From Cladochytrium replicatum (lineage: Eukaryota > Chytridiomycota > Chytridiomycetes > Cladochytriales > Cladochytriaceae): a stretch of DNA of 64,000 bases. Position 1 is the stretch's first letter. Each line of letters begins with the position of its first letter. The notes beneath the pieces were generated by a model. The model was not told where the DNA came from. It worked only from the letters and a program-made list of their open reading frames with translations, and searched no databases. This document shows positions 11,144 through 21,698 of the stretch, one piece after another. Location: contig JAHLKD010000095.1 of the NCBI GenBank assembly GCA_025526935.1, forward strand, positions 150,038 to 214,037, in the 5' to 3' direction. The position numbers and the translations under genes were made by a program.

Positions 11144-12589
11144 TTGCCTCACCGTCCATCACAGAGCACAATTAGCAAAGAGGCCGCTGGCGCTGACATC
11201 GCCGGGGAGGAGTCAGATGTCGAGGCGATCAGCATCCAGGAAGACGCACCGAGGCGTCGAAGGGCCAAGATCAGAGATCCAGGAAAGGTCAAGGAAGCTG
11301 TTGGAGAAAACACGTCGTGTTTGGGTCATAAAAGCGAAGGTGAGGATCAGCATCGTTGGCGCTCCTGAGAAGCAGGACGACGAGGGGACCCATCTATCTC
11401 CCGGAGTCTCCACTTTCATTGTCAACCAGCTTGACGGATCTCCTACCCCTGACCATTTCTTGGACCACATGCTTCCACCCCATCCCTCTCTTCGACTTTT
11501 TCCTGATCCCGCAAGACGAACATCGACACGAAGATTGTCACTAGATCCCGGCGTGTGCCTAGCGAGAGACGCTCCACCATCAAGAAATCCGCCCCCCCCT
11601 TCATCCGCGTCGACGCCTCCTCCTCCTCCTCCTCCTCCACCACCAAAATGTCATCTTCCCCTCCTTCGCACGCCGCCAGCACGTGTCCAAACTCACCGGC
11701 CGTCACCTCCCCGCAATCGACAATCTCCGTCGTCTCTCCCCCGTCCGAGAAGACCCAACTGAGGACGAGTACATTGAAGAGGAGATCGAGGACTTTGATG
11801 GCTTGCTGGAGGGATACGAGGACATTCCGACGTATATTTACCGCCGGTTGTCATCCGCTCATGCGTATGGATCAACTCCGGGGGAAATTGCGTAGACACT
11901 GGGGTGATGTTCCGCACCGGTTCGCTCCATCGGCATATCCAACGCCCCTTATGGCCCTTGTCTCTCGCTACGGAGTCTCCACAACTCCCGTCACACTTCA
12001 GATAGCACGCATCGGGAGCTCGCCGACGATGAGCTGAACCTTCGCCTTGCGATGACTTTGGACGAGGCGAGGGCGGAGTGCCGGCAGGGAGTTGGATCGA
12101 GCTCGGTTTCACGAGGTCGAGCGACAGCGTTGCGGACAGAGATAGGAGTACGCTAGGACGTCGACGGAACGGGTACAAGTATGAGGACGAGGACGGGGTT
12201 TTTCAGCATCCGCACGGAGTTAACCTCTATCCGCGGCGACGCAAATCTGTCATTTTGAACTCGGTGGACGCTGCAAAGGATGCGGCGGACCGGCACAAGA
12301 TCGGGCAGCAGTCGGTGTTGATACGAACGACGTCGTGGCTCGGAGCTATCGATCAATGTCGAGAAAGACGTGGGAAACGAGCCTGATGACGTGGTCACTT
12401 TGCTCTCAAGGGTTCTCTGGATGATCCTGGTGATATGGGCTTCGCTTAGCGGAAGGCGATGGCACTGCGACCCTTCGAGGAAGCTCTCATCCAAGCGAAT
12501 ACCATCCATGAAATCAGTGCGATCAAGCAGGATGCGGATGTTATTGTTGTCAAGCCAACCAAAATGCCAGTGGTGGTCAAAACATGATA
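11144..12589 (+). pseudogene. Decayed or poorly resolved plus-strand gene, function unknown
   Basis: Several coding-like plus-strand blocks occur here in different frames. They are an acidic/basic block near 11210-11340, EDPTEDEYIEEEIEDFDGLL near 11750-11810, LADDELNLRLAMTLDEARAE near 12020-12080, and YEDEDGVFQHPHGVN near 12178-12225. The last block is RPFEEALIQANTIHEISAIK near 12473-12535, preceded by a plausible CTTAG acceptor at 12460. Two in-frame stops separate the blocks at 11750 and 12020, which share a frame, and I could not build a clean spliced model. Either this is a multi-exon gene I cannot resolve or a degenerate one. No domain is recognised. Confidence 0.35.
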
Positions 12590-12811
12590 TGGTGATTTGT
12601 ACTGAGAGAGGAACTGATACTTCGCTTGAGTTGAAACAACCGAATGTAAGAACATTACCATGGCGATCAAACTGAATGTAGATATGTGATCTCATTCAAC
12701 GTCGCTATGTAGCTTGTTTTGGGCTCCTCCCTTCCGGCAAACAACCATGCGGACTCTCCGCTGGGCGGCAAGTGGCGGTTTAAAAAATGCATCTTTACGA
12801 ATCTCTACGAA

Positions 12812-13145
12812 ATGACCGGGCACGGTCAACAACAATTTGATGTGAGCAGGCTGGCATTCATGGAATGTGCGAACGGCTAACTTTGTGTTGTTCGAAAGGT
12901 AATGCTCAGCTATCCATGGGCTGACCAGCACAGGGTATGTGAAATCAATTCCGTACGAAGCTCACCATTCTGACCGCAGATTCGATTCATCCAGGTGTTT
13001 AAAATCAGAGACAAGCTCCGCGAACGTGGTGCAGGTGTCTGGATCCACGTCGAGTGCATGCATGGAAACATTTTCACCGCAATGGCGAACGCGATCCTCA
13101 GCAGCACAGTCTTTGTTGCGTGCATCTCCCCGGCTTACGAGAGGA
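12812..13145 (+). pseudogene. Truncated TIR-domain gene copy, 5' exons
   Basis: This is a partial duplicate of the TIR-Sel1 gene just downstream, with the same architecture. Exon 1 starts MTG and ends FD (12812-12841). Exon 2 is 36 bp (12899-12934, VMLSYPWADQHR). Exon 3 starts at 12995 with VFKIRDKLRERGAGVWIHVE and continues through NIFTAMANAILSSTVFVACIS. The intact paralog has a 36-bp exon 2 and the same splice phases. After CISPAYERS the similarity stops, so the region carrying the expected catalytic Glu is gone. From there the opposite strand reads as a relic of the WWK-repeat family. The Sel1 part is absent, so no functional product is expected beyond perhaps a short peptide. Confidence 0.75.
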
Positions 13146-13440
13146 GCGTAAACTCTGCTCGATTTCCACAATTCAAGAACTTAAACTCGTCCAAATTTGC
13201 TCGCATCAATCATTGCCTTCTCAATGTACTTCAGAGTCAGACCACTGTCGCCTGAAAGATTGATTCACGCGTGCCTGCAGCGCTCGCCCCATCCAAAACC
13301 CGAGATGTCCATTCGGCTCTAACCGTTCGATTTCCACCACTCGAGCACCGCGACCATGTCACGGTTGCTTCGGTCAAAACTCTGGTCTCGGTGCACTTCA
13401 ACGGCCCAGTGCACGAGTACCTCAGCTCCTAACCGCTCGT
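13146..13440 (-). pseudogene. Relic fragment of WWK-repeat gene (inverted)
   Basis: Read on the minus strand, this encodes about three decayed units of the repeat that makes up the intact gene at 51816-53450. The pieces are MVAVLEWWKSNG, VLDGASAAGT, SGLTLKYIEKAMIDASKFG and VLELWKSS. They are broken by frame changes and in-frame stops. It lies directly against the truncated TIR copy, so the two families have recombined or inserted into one another here. Confidence 0.6.
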
Positions 13441-13806
13441 GAGCCACCACGATAGTCCGTAGCACCTGCAGAGTCCATTCATCCCTGCCTACAAGAGTTT
13501 AGTCACAGGTCGACTCCATTGGATGGGCCCTGCAAGTTTAGTTTCTGTTAGAGTCTGATCCAGGCTCTTCCACCACTAAGATTCATAGCGGTGCCGTGTC
13601 TGAATGCACCGAACCACTGCCTCCACCAATTGACCGTTCTTGATCGCAGCATCGATGGAATTGAAGGTGTACGTGAGGGCAAAGGGGCATGCAATTGTCG
13701 TAGTCGAGATTCTCGACTTTGCCGTGAGTGTACACGATGCGATGATCCACCACGAACACCACGACGACCACCGGTGTCTGAGCCAAACTCGACTTTACGA
13801 AAATCA

Positions 13807-16639
13807 ATGACGGGGGAAACCGAGGTTGGAGCGGAACAGGCAACGTTGCAGACTTTCGATGTGGGTGAACAGCAATGGAGATTGCGAGTAGGCGTGTATT
13901 TTAACCTGGCAGCCTTGCCTTGCAGGTCATGCTCAGCTATTGTTGGGCCGACCAGCAGAGAGTGAGCCTTCGGCACTACCTTGATACCCAACATCTTTCA
14001 AATGCTGACCATTTCTAGGTCTTTAAAATCAGAGACAAACTCCGCGAACGGGGTCTGCGTGTTTGGATCGATGTGGAGTTCATGGAGGGCGACATTTTCG
14101 ACGCTATGCCTACTGCAATCCTCCACAGCTCGGTCTTTGTCGCTTGTATCTCGTCGGCTTACGCAAAGAGCAAAAACGCAATGCGCGAATTCAAGTTTGC
14201 TCACAACAGAGACCGAATCTCGGCCTACATCTTACTCAGCGACGATCCTATCCATTCATCCATCGAGTTTCTGATGGGTTCCGCACTTTATCAAAAGTGT
14301 TTCAATGACGATGATCTTGATTACAGCGTCGCCGCTGATTTTGTGTTGAGACAGCTTCCTCAACAAACGTCAGTTAACTTCAAAATTGCTTATTAATATC
14401 CTACTCATTGCTTCAATTTAGTTCGCCAGAAACTGGACGCTCCTACGTGAACTTGAAATCCCATGAACTGTATGATGCTCTCGCAATCAATCTCCCAAAG
14501 TACTATGACGCACTGAGTGGCGATCCAGCTGCGCAGAATTTCATTGGGAAGCGCTACTATGACGGAAATGGAGTTGACCAAGACTATTGTCGTGCAGTAC
14601 AATGGTTTCAGAAAGCTGTTTTGCAGGAATACTCAGAGAGTCAAAGAAATCTTGCAGAATGCTATGAGGAAGGAAATGGGATTGAAAAAGATGCAAGCCT
14701 GGCTCTGCAATGGTACAAAAAATCAGCCAATCAGGGCAATGCGAGTGCTCAGAACAAACTTGGATGGTATTATCAGACTGGATATTGCGTTGAAAAGGAC
14801 GTGAGCATAGCTGTGCAATGGTATCAAAAGTCAGCAGAAAATGGAGATGCAGGTGGACAGAACAGTCTTGGGTTGTGCTATAGAAATGAATGCGGAGTCA
14901 AGAAAGACAAAAGCCTTGCTGCATATTGGTTTGAAGGGTCAGCACTACAGGGCAACATATCTGCGCAGTTCAATTTTGGATATTGTTTAGAAAAGGGAGA
15001 AGGTGTTCAGAAAGACATTAATGAGGCTCTATATTGGTACAGAAAAGCTGCAGATCAGAATGATGCTGATGCACAGAATAGACTGGGGTGGTGCTATCAA
15101 AGTGGATGCGGTGTTCCGAAAGATCAATGGTTGGCGTTCTACTGGTACCAAAAGGCTGCAGATCAGGGCCACGCAGCTGCACAGAACAATATTGGATGGT
15201 GTTATCGAACTGGCTTTGGGGTTGAGCTGAATGAAAGTCAGGCAGTGTTTTGGTATCAAAAGTCTGCAGATAATGGGAATGCAAATGGACAGCACAATCT
15301 TGGATGGTGTTACAAAAATGGAATTTGTGCTGAGAAAGATGCAAAAATGGCAGTATATTGGTGCAGAAAGTCAGCAGAACAGGGAAATGCACCTGCACAG
15401 TTTGTTCTTGGATTGTGCTACGAAAATGGGGAAGGGGTTGAGAAGAACATATCTCAAGCAGCATCTTGGTACAAATCTTCAGCAGAGCAAGGAGATCCGG
15501 ATGCACAATTCAAGATTGCAATGTGCTTCACAAAGGGTATTGGAGTTGAGAAAGACGGGAATGAGGCACTGTATTGGCACAGAAAATCAGCGGATCATGG
15601 GAATGCTGCAGCACAAAATAGTATTGGGTGGTGCTATCAAAATGGATTTGGCGTTGAAAAAGATTCGATGCAGGCATTTTACTGGTACACAAAATCAGCA
15701 GAAAGTGGGTTTCCATCAGCTCAGCGCAATCTTGGATTGTGCTATCAAAAAGGAGATGGGATCGAGAAAGACTTCACTCAGGCGGTGTATTGGTACAGAA
15801 AGTCTGCTGAACAGAATGACGCAGATGCACAAAATAGACTGGGATTGTGCTATCAACATGGACATGGGATTGAGTTAGATAGTGAACAGGCAGTCTATTG
15901 GTACAGAAAATCAGCAGAGAAGGGTAATTCAGCTGCACTGGATAGTCTTGGGTGGTGCTACAAAACTGGATTTGGCGTTGTGAGTGATATGGCAGAAGCA
16001 GTAAAGTCTTTCAATATGTCAGCCGAAAAGAATAATGCAAGTGGACAGAACAATCTTGGATTATGCTATCAAAGTGGGCTAGGAGTACACAAAAACAAAG
16101 AGTATGCAGTAACTTTGTTCAAGAAGTCAGCGGATCAGGGCAATGCACATGGACAATTCAACCTTGGGTGGTGCTACCAACATCAAGATGGTGTGGAAAA
16201 AGACTACGATCATGCAGTATATTGGTACAGAAAGTCAGCCGAGCAAGGACATTGTTATGCTCAATATCATCTTGGCTTGTGCTACAAGAAGGGATTGGGA
16301 GTTCAGAAAAATGATCTAGAGGCGGTGCAGTGGTACATAAAATCAGCAGAGCAGGGGCATGCTGGTGCTCAGTGCAAACTCGGGATGTGCTTTCAAACGG
16401 GCCATGGTATCGAGAAGGATGCCAAGAAAGCAGTGTTTTGGTTTTTGAAGGCAGCTCATCAAGGTGAAAAGGGTGCACAATACAAACTGGGAAAGTGCTA
16501 CGAGCATGGAGATGGAGTAGAGAAGGATGGCGAACAGGCGTGGTATTGGTACCGCAAGTCATTAGAGGGTGGTCATTCCCGATCAGAGCATTCGCTAATT
16601 CTGATGACGTTGCGACGGAGCGGACTCTCTTCCGATTGA
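13807..16639 (+). CDS. TIR-domain protein with 19 Sel1 repeats, 885 aa
   Basis: Four exons: 13807-13860, 13926-13961, 14019-14368 and 14422-16639, all joined in frame across GT-AG introns. Residues 19 to about 145 form a TIR_2-type domain: VMLSYCWADQQR, VFKIRDKLRERGLRVWIDVE, then VFVACISSAYAKSKNAMREF. Glu87 in the MREF motif sits where TIR NAD+ hydrolases carry their catalytic Glu. From about residue 170 to 866 there are 19 Sel1-like repeats of 36 residues each (consensus AQxxLGxCYxxGxGVEKDxxxAVxWYxKSAEQGNA), an alpha-solenoid used for protein binding. No membrane segment or signal peptide is visible, so it should be intracellular. A start at the MTG is supported by the same start in the truncated duplicate at 12812. 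An innate-immunity-like or self/non-self sensing role is inference from the domain pairing; NADase activity is untested. Confidence 0.85.
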
Positions 16640-16892
16640 ACTATAGCTAGACAGTATTAATTATCACAGCAATAAACTCCGAATAGCCCTCTAATCTGTC
16701 CAATTATCGATTCAACTCCTCTTATCTCAATCCGCGGTTTGTGACGCCAATCAAGCGCCCCCTTCCCGCGTGTTTGGCACCAAATCGAATCACGGCTTCT
16801 TCATCATAATGGCCCACAGGTGATGACGCTTCGCATTGTGCTCCTTGCCATCTGTTAAAGCCTTTGCTGACGACATCAATCCCTCCAGCGTC

Positions 16893-19800
16893 ATGAGAGC
16901 GGAAGCGACCGCTGTTGCCTCAAACGAACCCGACGACTTGTTCGACGATGGCCCTTTTGGCCCCTTTGTCTCCGGTACTTCGGCTCATCACAGCGCCCTT
17001 CAGCCTGGAAACGCTCTGCACCGTCCGAAGAGCAGTCGCTCCCGTCAACCATCTCGAGCATCCAGTAGTAAACGGCCCCAGAGTCACAAAGATGGCAATG
17101 CCGCTGCCCGTTCTGTTCGCAGTGGCTCTGGTCGCTCTTCTGCTTCTTCATCATCCTCATCTTCTTCACGCTCCTCGTCGTCACGCTCCACTTCGTCGTC
17201 CTCATCGTCATCGACCTCTTCTCGATCCCAACCTCGTCGATATCCCACCCCACCTCTCGTTCACCCACTCTATGGATACGGTCCAACTATGTCGCAGTTC
17301 GACACCGATACTTTTGCGAATGACAACGCTTCTCGGTCTGACATCCCGCCTCTACCTACCAGTTGGCCACACTGGAGAAAGGAACTCTACCTAACCATCC
17401 ACCATCCCCGCACTCTCTATGCTCGGATCCTCCGCTTGATTTTCTTGGCTGCAGTTGTTCTCTCCGTCGTCTCCATCGCACTTTCGACGGTCCCATCTCT
17501 CACGGCCGGTTCGAGATACCACAGGGAACTGTTCTTCATCATCGACGCTTTCGCCACAGCCGTGTTTACAATCGAGTTTGCGCTCCATATGATCGTCGCG
17601 CCTACTTGGAGGGATATGATCGGCTGGGGATACTTCATTGATGTTCTTGCGATCCTGCCGACTTACATTGAGTTGATCTTCTTGGCAGCTCGGAACGAGG
17701 ACATTGTCGATGGTTTCTCGGGGTATAGCGGTCTCGCAATCCTTAGGGTTCTCCGGCTCGTTCGTATTGTTTTGATTTTCAAGTTTTTCGCAAAGTCCAC
17801 AAAGGTAAACAAACTGGATTGCATCATTTGATTCTTGGGGTTCAACATTGCTTTTGTGAATTTAGCTCCAACTGCTTGGGGAGGCGTTCCGGAACTCGGC
17901 GGACGGGATTCTACTCCTCATTTACATCATTCCGCTTCTGGTCGTCTTCTTCGCTTCGCTCGTGTACTATGCCGAGATTGCCAGCTGTTCATTTTCGGTA
18001 AGACAACAATATGCCAACACGCCAGCATTTTTCATTTTGTTGACCATTGATTACTCTCCAAAAAGGATGGACTGTGGCGGTACCAGCTACCCGACGGCCA
18101 ACTCGGCGACCCGACCGCCTTCCAAAGCATCCCGGACTGTTTCTGGCTCGTGATCATCACCCTGACCACGATCGGCTACGGCGACGTGACGCCCAAAACC
18201 GTCCAGGGCAAACTCGTCATGGCCGCCGTGGCCGTGACCTCGATCTTTGTCCTCGCTTTCCCGCTCACGATGATCTCGATGCAGTATTCACATGTCGTCA
18301 GACTGTTCGCGCAGAGACGTAGACGCAAAGCTGAGATGCGGGCGGAGGCGAGGCAGAGGGCTGGGGAGGCAGCGGAGGAGGGTGTTGTGGGGGGTGAAGA
18401 AGAAGGGGGTGGTGGAGGGAGGAGAAAGAGGAGGGGTTGGGGGGTGAGGTTTTCGAGGTTTGGGAGGAGGAACGGTGAAGAGGAGGAGGCACAGAGGAAG
18501 AAGATGGAGGCGAGGAAGATGGAGCAGGTTGAGAAGTGGGTGTTGGGGACGGATGGGAAGGGAGAGGGGCAGAGAGAGAATGAGGCGGGGCCGCATGTCG
18601 CGATATATATCGAAGGTGTGGAAGATGTTGTGCCGAAGGTTGAAATGGACGATGGACCCGCACTGCAGGCTTCTGGAGATGATGTGGATTTGATTGGCGG
18701 AGAATATGAAGTTAAGGTCGATGAAGCCAAATTAAGACAGGAAGGTGATGAAGATAATGTGACGGAGTATCGAATTGACAATCCGGTCGTACCTGACAAT
18801 CGTCGCGTGCCGCGTTTGGAGGAAACCGTATCGGAAGGAACACTCAACGAGGGTCCCGATTCGCTTGATATTTTCCGTCAGAGTGTTCATGTTGGACCGT
18901 CTGCACCATTGATCGTGGTTGGGCCGACTGTTTTTGTAGATCAGGAAGCGATGAGCGCGAACGACGAAGAATATCGAGCTGCCGATGGACCGTTGGTGGA
19001 TGACTTGGTTCATCATCTCGAAAGCTCAGGGACCGAGTACAATGCGGATACTTCGTCCCGGGATGATCCTGCAGATGAAATGACATCAAGAGTGGAGCGT
19101 ACAATGGAACCTGGCAATCAAGATCACGACCATGACAGGACTGCCGAGTCTGAGAACTTGGTGGCCCTATCTGCCGATCCTGTGGACATTGATGTTCGCC
19201 ACACAGAGCACCCTGGGTCATCTCTGTTGAGAAAGGCTCGGAGTCAATCTTCGCTTCGCTTGTCATTGTTGGAAAGATCCATCGTGCGACTCCGTCATCA
19301 CCGTAGTCACGATGAGACGATCACACGGCGAATTCAGCACGATTCGCTCGAAATCCTTTCCGTGAGACATTTTCGGGATCGACAAAGCGATAAACACCAT
19401 GACACTGAACAATGGCAACCGCATGTCCCTCTCCTGCATCAATTTCTCCCAAGTGATGTACATCAGGAAGGAGACGCCCAGAACCATCAACAGCATGACG
19501 AGCAGGACGGTGCTGCATCTGCTGAAGCGTCGCGTGAGCATCGTCATCGACACCACCACCATCACCACCATAGCAGGCACCATGACGATCAATCGGAGAA
19601 TGGCAGCCACGCTCACAGGCATCATCACGAACATCATCATAGCAGTCATCACGAGGAGCAGTCTGAAGCCGGAAGCCACTCTCACAGGCGCCATCACCAC
19701 CGACACCACCATAGCAGCTCGAACCTTGACGTGACGGACAGCCTCTCGCAAACGTCGAGGTCGCATCGACACCATCATCATCGTCACCATCACCATCACC

Positions 19801-20387
19801 ACCACTCTCGTCAGGACTCGCTGGATCGATCTCATGGTTCACAAGCTCTCGATCCCACAGGGTCGGAAACACACTCCCAACAGCACAACGATAACGAACA
19901 CCCACGGGACCCGAATTGGGAGTCGACGTCTAACGCCGGGACCCACACAACCATCACGCCCAAACAGCGGCTCCGGACCACCTTCAACGTTATGAACAGC
20001 TTGCTCCACATGTCGTACCCTCCAACAACACACACGCCGCCCGTCGACACGGACGCGGTCTCAACGACTACGGCAACACAATCTGTTCGAAGGGTGAGAA
20101 CGCGCGCGGGGGTGGTGCCGGACCCGTTCCGAAGGCCGACGAGCTCGACGGGCGTGCAGGGTGCGACGATCGAGTCGATCGAGCTTGCGATGGCAACGTT
20201 GCTTGCGGGAGCCGAGGACGGGTCTGAGTTGGCGTTCCCGGATGTCATGAGGATCGGAGTGAGGGTTGTTGGGTGGGAGCACCAGTATGTTGCGAGGAGT
20301 CAGGAGGACGTGCTGATGTTGAAGATGGCGGTGGGGAGTCAGGAGCAATATCGGTTCATCATGAAGGTTTTGGCTGCGTTGCAGTAG
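16893..20387 (+). CDS. Voltage-gated K+ channel (Kv-type) with long histidine-rich cytoplasmic tail, 1121 aa
   Basis: Exons 16893-17804, 17866-17997 and 18066-20387 join in phase 0. The N-terminus is Ser/Arg-rich. S1 to S4 lie roughly in residues 180-305. S4 reads AILRVLRLVRIVLIFKFF with Arg every third residue, the classic voltage sensor. Exon 2 holds S5 (ILLLIYIIPLLVVFFASLVYY). Exon 3 holds the pore loop with the K+ selectivity filter TLTTIGYGD (about residue 382) and S6. It should be a tetrameric plasma-membrane K+ channel. The remaining ~700 residues are cytoplasmic: a Gly/Arg/Glu-rich stretch, an acidic region, then residues about 839-929 dominated by runs such as HRHHHHHHH and HHHEHHHSSHH, and a structured-looking C-terminus (GATIESIELAMATLLAG onward). 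No T1 domain is seen. The His-rich tail is unusual. Confidence 0.9.
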
Positions 20388-20585
20388 AGCACCTATGCTT
20401 TTGTGATGTATTTTTTGTCCTTTGCTATGTTTTTTCTTGCTTCCTCATTCCTTTTTTTTGCTTAATACTGTCTTGCTTGCTGCTGTCGATCATTGTGTAC
20501 GATAAAACATCATGAATATATTTGTTAAAAAATAGAACGGCCCTTCCCTTCTGTGTGGCTTTCGTTTCCTGTCACAAACTTTTCG

Positions 20586-21334
20586 ATGGTTCGCAAACTC
20601 AAATTCCACGAGCAAAAGCTGCTCAAGAAGGTCGACTTCCTGCAATGGAAGACAGACCCGTCCATCAAGGAGAATGAGATCATGAAGAGATACCATCTGC
20701 AGCGGAGAGAGGAATACATCAAGTATGTAACAGTCTTCCGTACCAAAAGAGAAGCATCGCTGAAACTGTGTTTGTCGTGTAGATACAACAAGCTGGGTGG
20801 ACAGATTCGAAAGCTCGCGAATAAAATCGCACTGCTGAAACCGCAGGACCCTTTCCGTGACGAGATGACTACAGCCATACTCAACAAACTATCAAACATG
20901 GGACTCATCACGGTGCGCAAAGCGTTGTCCGAAGTGGACAAGATTTCTGTGTCCGCCTTTTGCCGGTACGTCTCGAGCTTTGGGGAAGTTGACCTACTCC
21001 TTTGGATGTACTGATGACGGTCTGTGTGGGGGAAACAGGCGACGATTGCCGGTTGTCATGGTGAGATTAAAGATGGCTCAGACGGTGCGGCAAGCGGTAA
21101 CTCTGGTCGAGCAAGGACACGTTAGAGTTGGCCCGGATACCATCACGGATCCAGCGTACTTTGTCACAAGGTGATGTTCATGTGATCGATGAGGGGCTTG
21201 AATCTCATTGGTTGTTTAAAAGAACAATGGAGGACTACGTGACTTGGGTGGATTCGTCAAAGATCAAGCGCAAGGTTATGGCGTACAACGACAAGGTATT
21301 GATGGAAGGTGGATTGTGCCAACCGCAATACTGA
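20586..21334 (+). CDS. IMP3: U3 snoRNP protein IMP3, 187 aa
   Basis: Component of the small-subunit processome that pairs U3 snoRNA with pre-rRNA in the nucleolus. Four exons (20586-20722, 20783-20965, 21039-21170, 21223-21334) give a 187-residue protein, the usual family length. It begins [19 protein letters not shown], nearly identical to human IMP3. It contains [16 protein letters not shown], the SxFCRRRLP junction, and the S4 RNA-binding domain ([20 protein letters not shown], then TDPAYFVTR). It ends with [15 protein letters not shown] plus a divergent tail. Every intron preserves the human-like sequence across its junction, so the model is secure. Confidence 0.95.
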
Positions 21335-21698
21335 TCGCTTCGTCCACCAGCTCGACGATTTCGACTTGTTGTAGCATGCATGCTCTTCTGGCTGCATGTT
21401 GAGCACACACAAGTTTTCCACTTGTTTCATCATTTTACTTATAAATTTGAGAGGATGGTCATGGTTGAGGAGATACTGATAAAGAGTTCGCATAAGCACT
21501 GGCCATGTGCCTGCTAATTACATGTTTTACATAGAAGAAGCTGATGATTGTCTAATAACGAGGCAAGACGAAATGATACAACTTGATGGTGGTCGAAGAA
21601 TACAGAATCGCTTTATACCGAGGGTGTTGATCACCTCCTTAACCGATACACAAGAATGACATTTGCAAGGCTGAATCTGAACCTACACCGCCGCGTAT
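21335..21698. other. Intergenic spacer between IMP3 and the TIR pseudogene
   Basis: No coding sequence supported. It should hold the 3' regions of two convergent loci. Confidence 0.4.

Noticed and set aside
12153-12695. 180-aa minus-strand open frame
   Set aside because: It lies over plus-strand blocks that look more protein-like (RPFEEALIQANTIHEISAIK) and have a plausible splice acceptor; I take it as an antisense shadow.
16905-20390. Histidine codon runs in the K+ channel gene as a plain microsatellite artefact
   Set aside because: CAC/CAT codons are mixed and the frame stays open for 745 residues with structured sequence after the runs, so the His-rich tail is real coding sequence.
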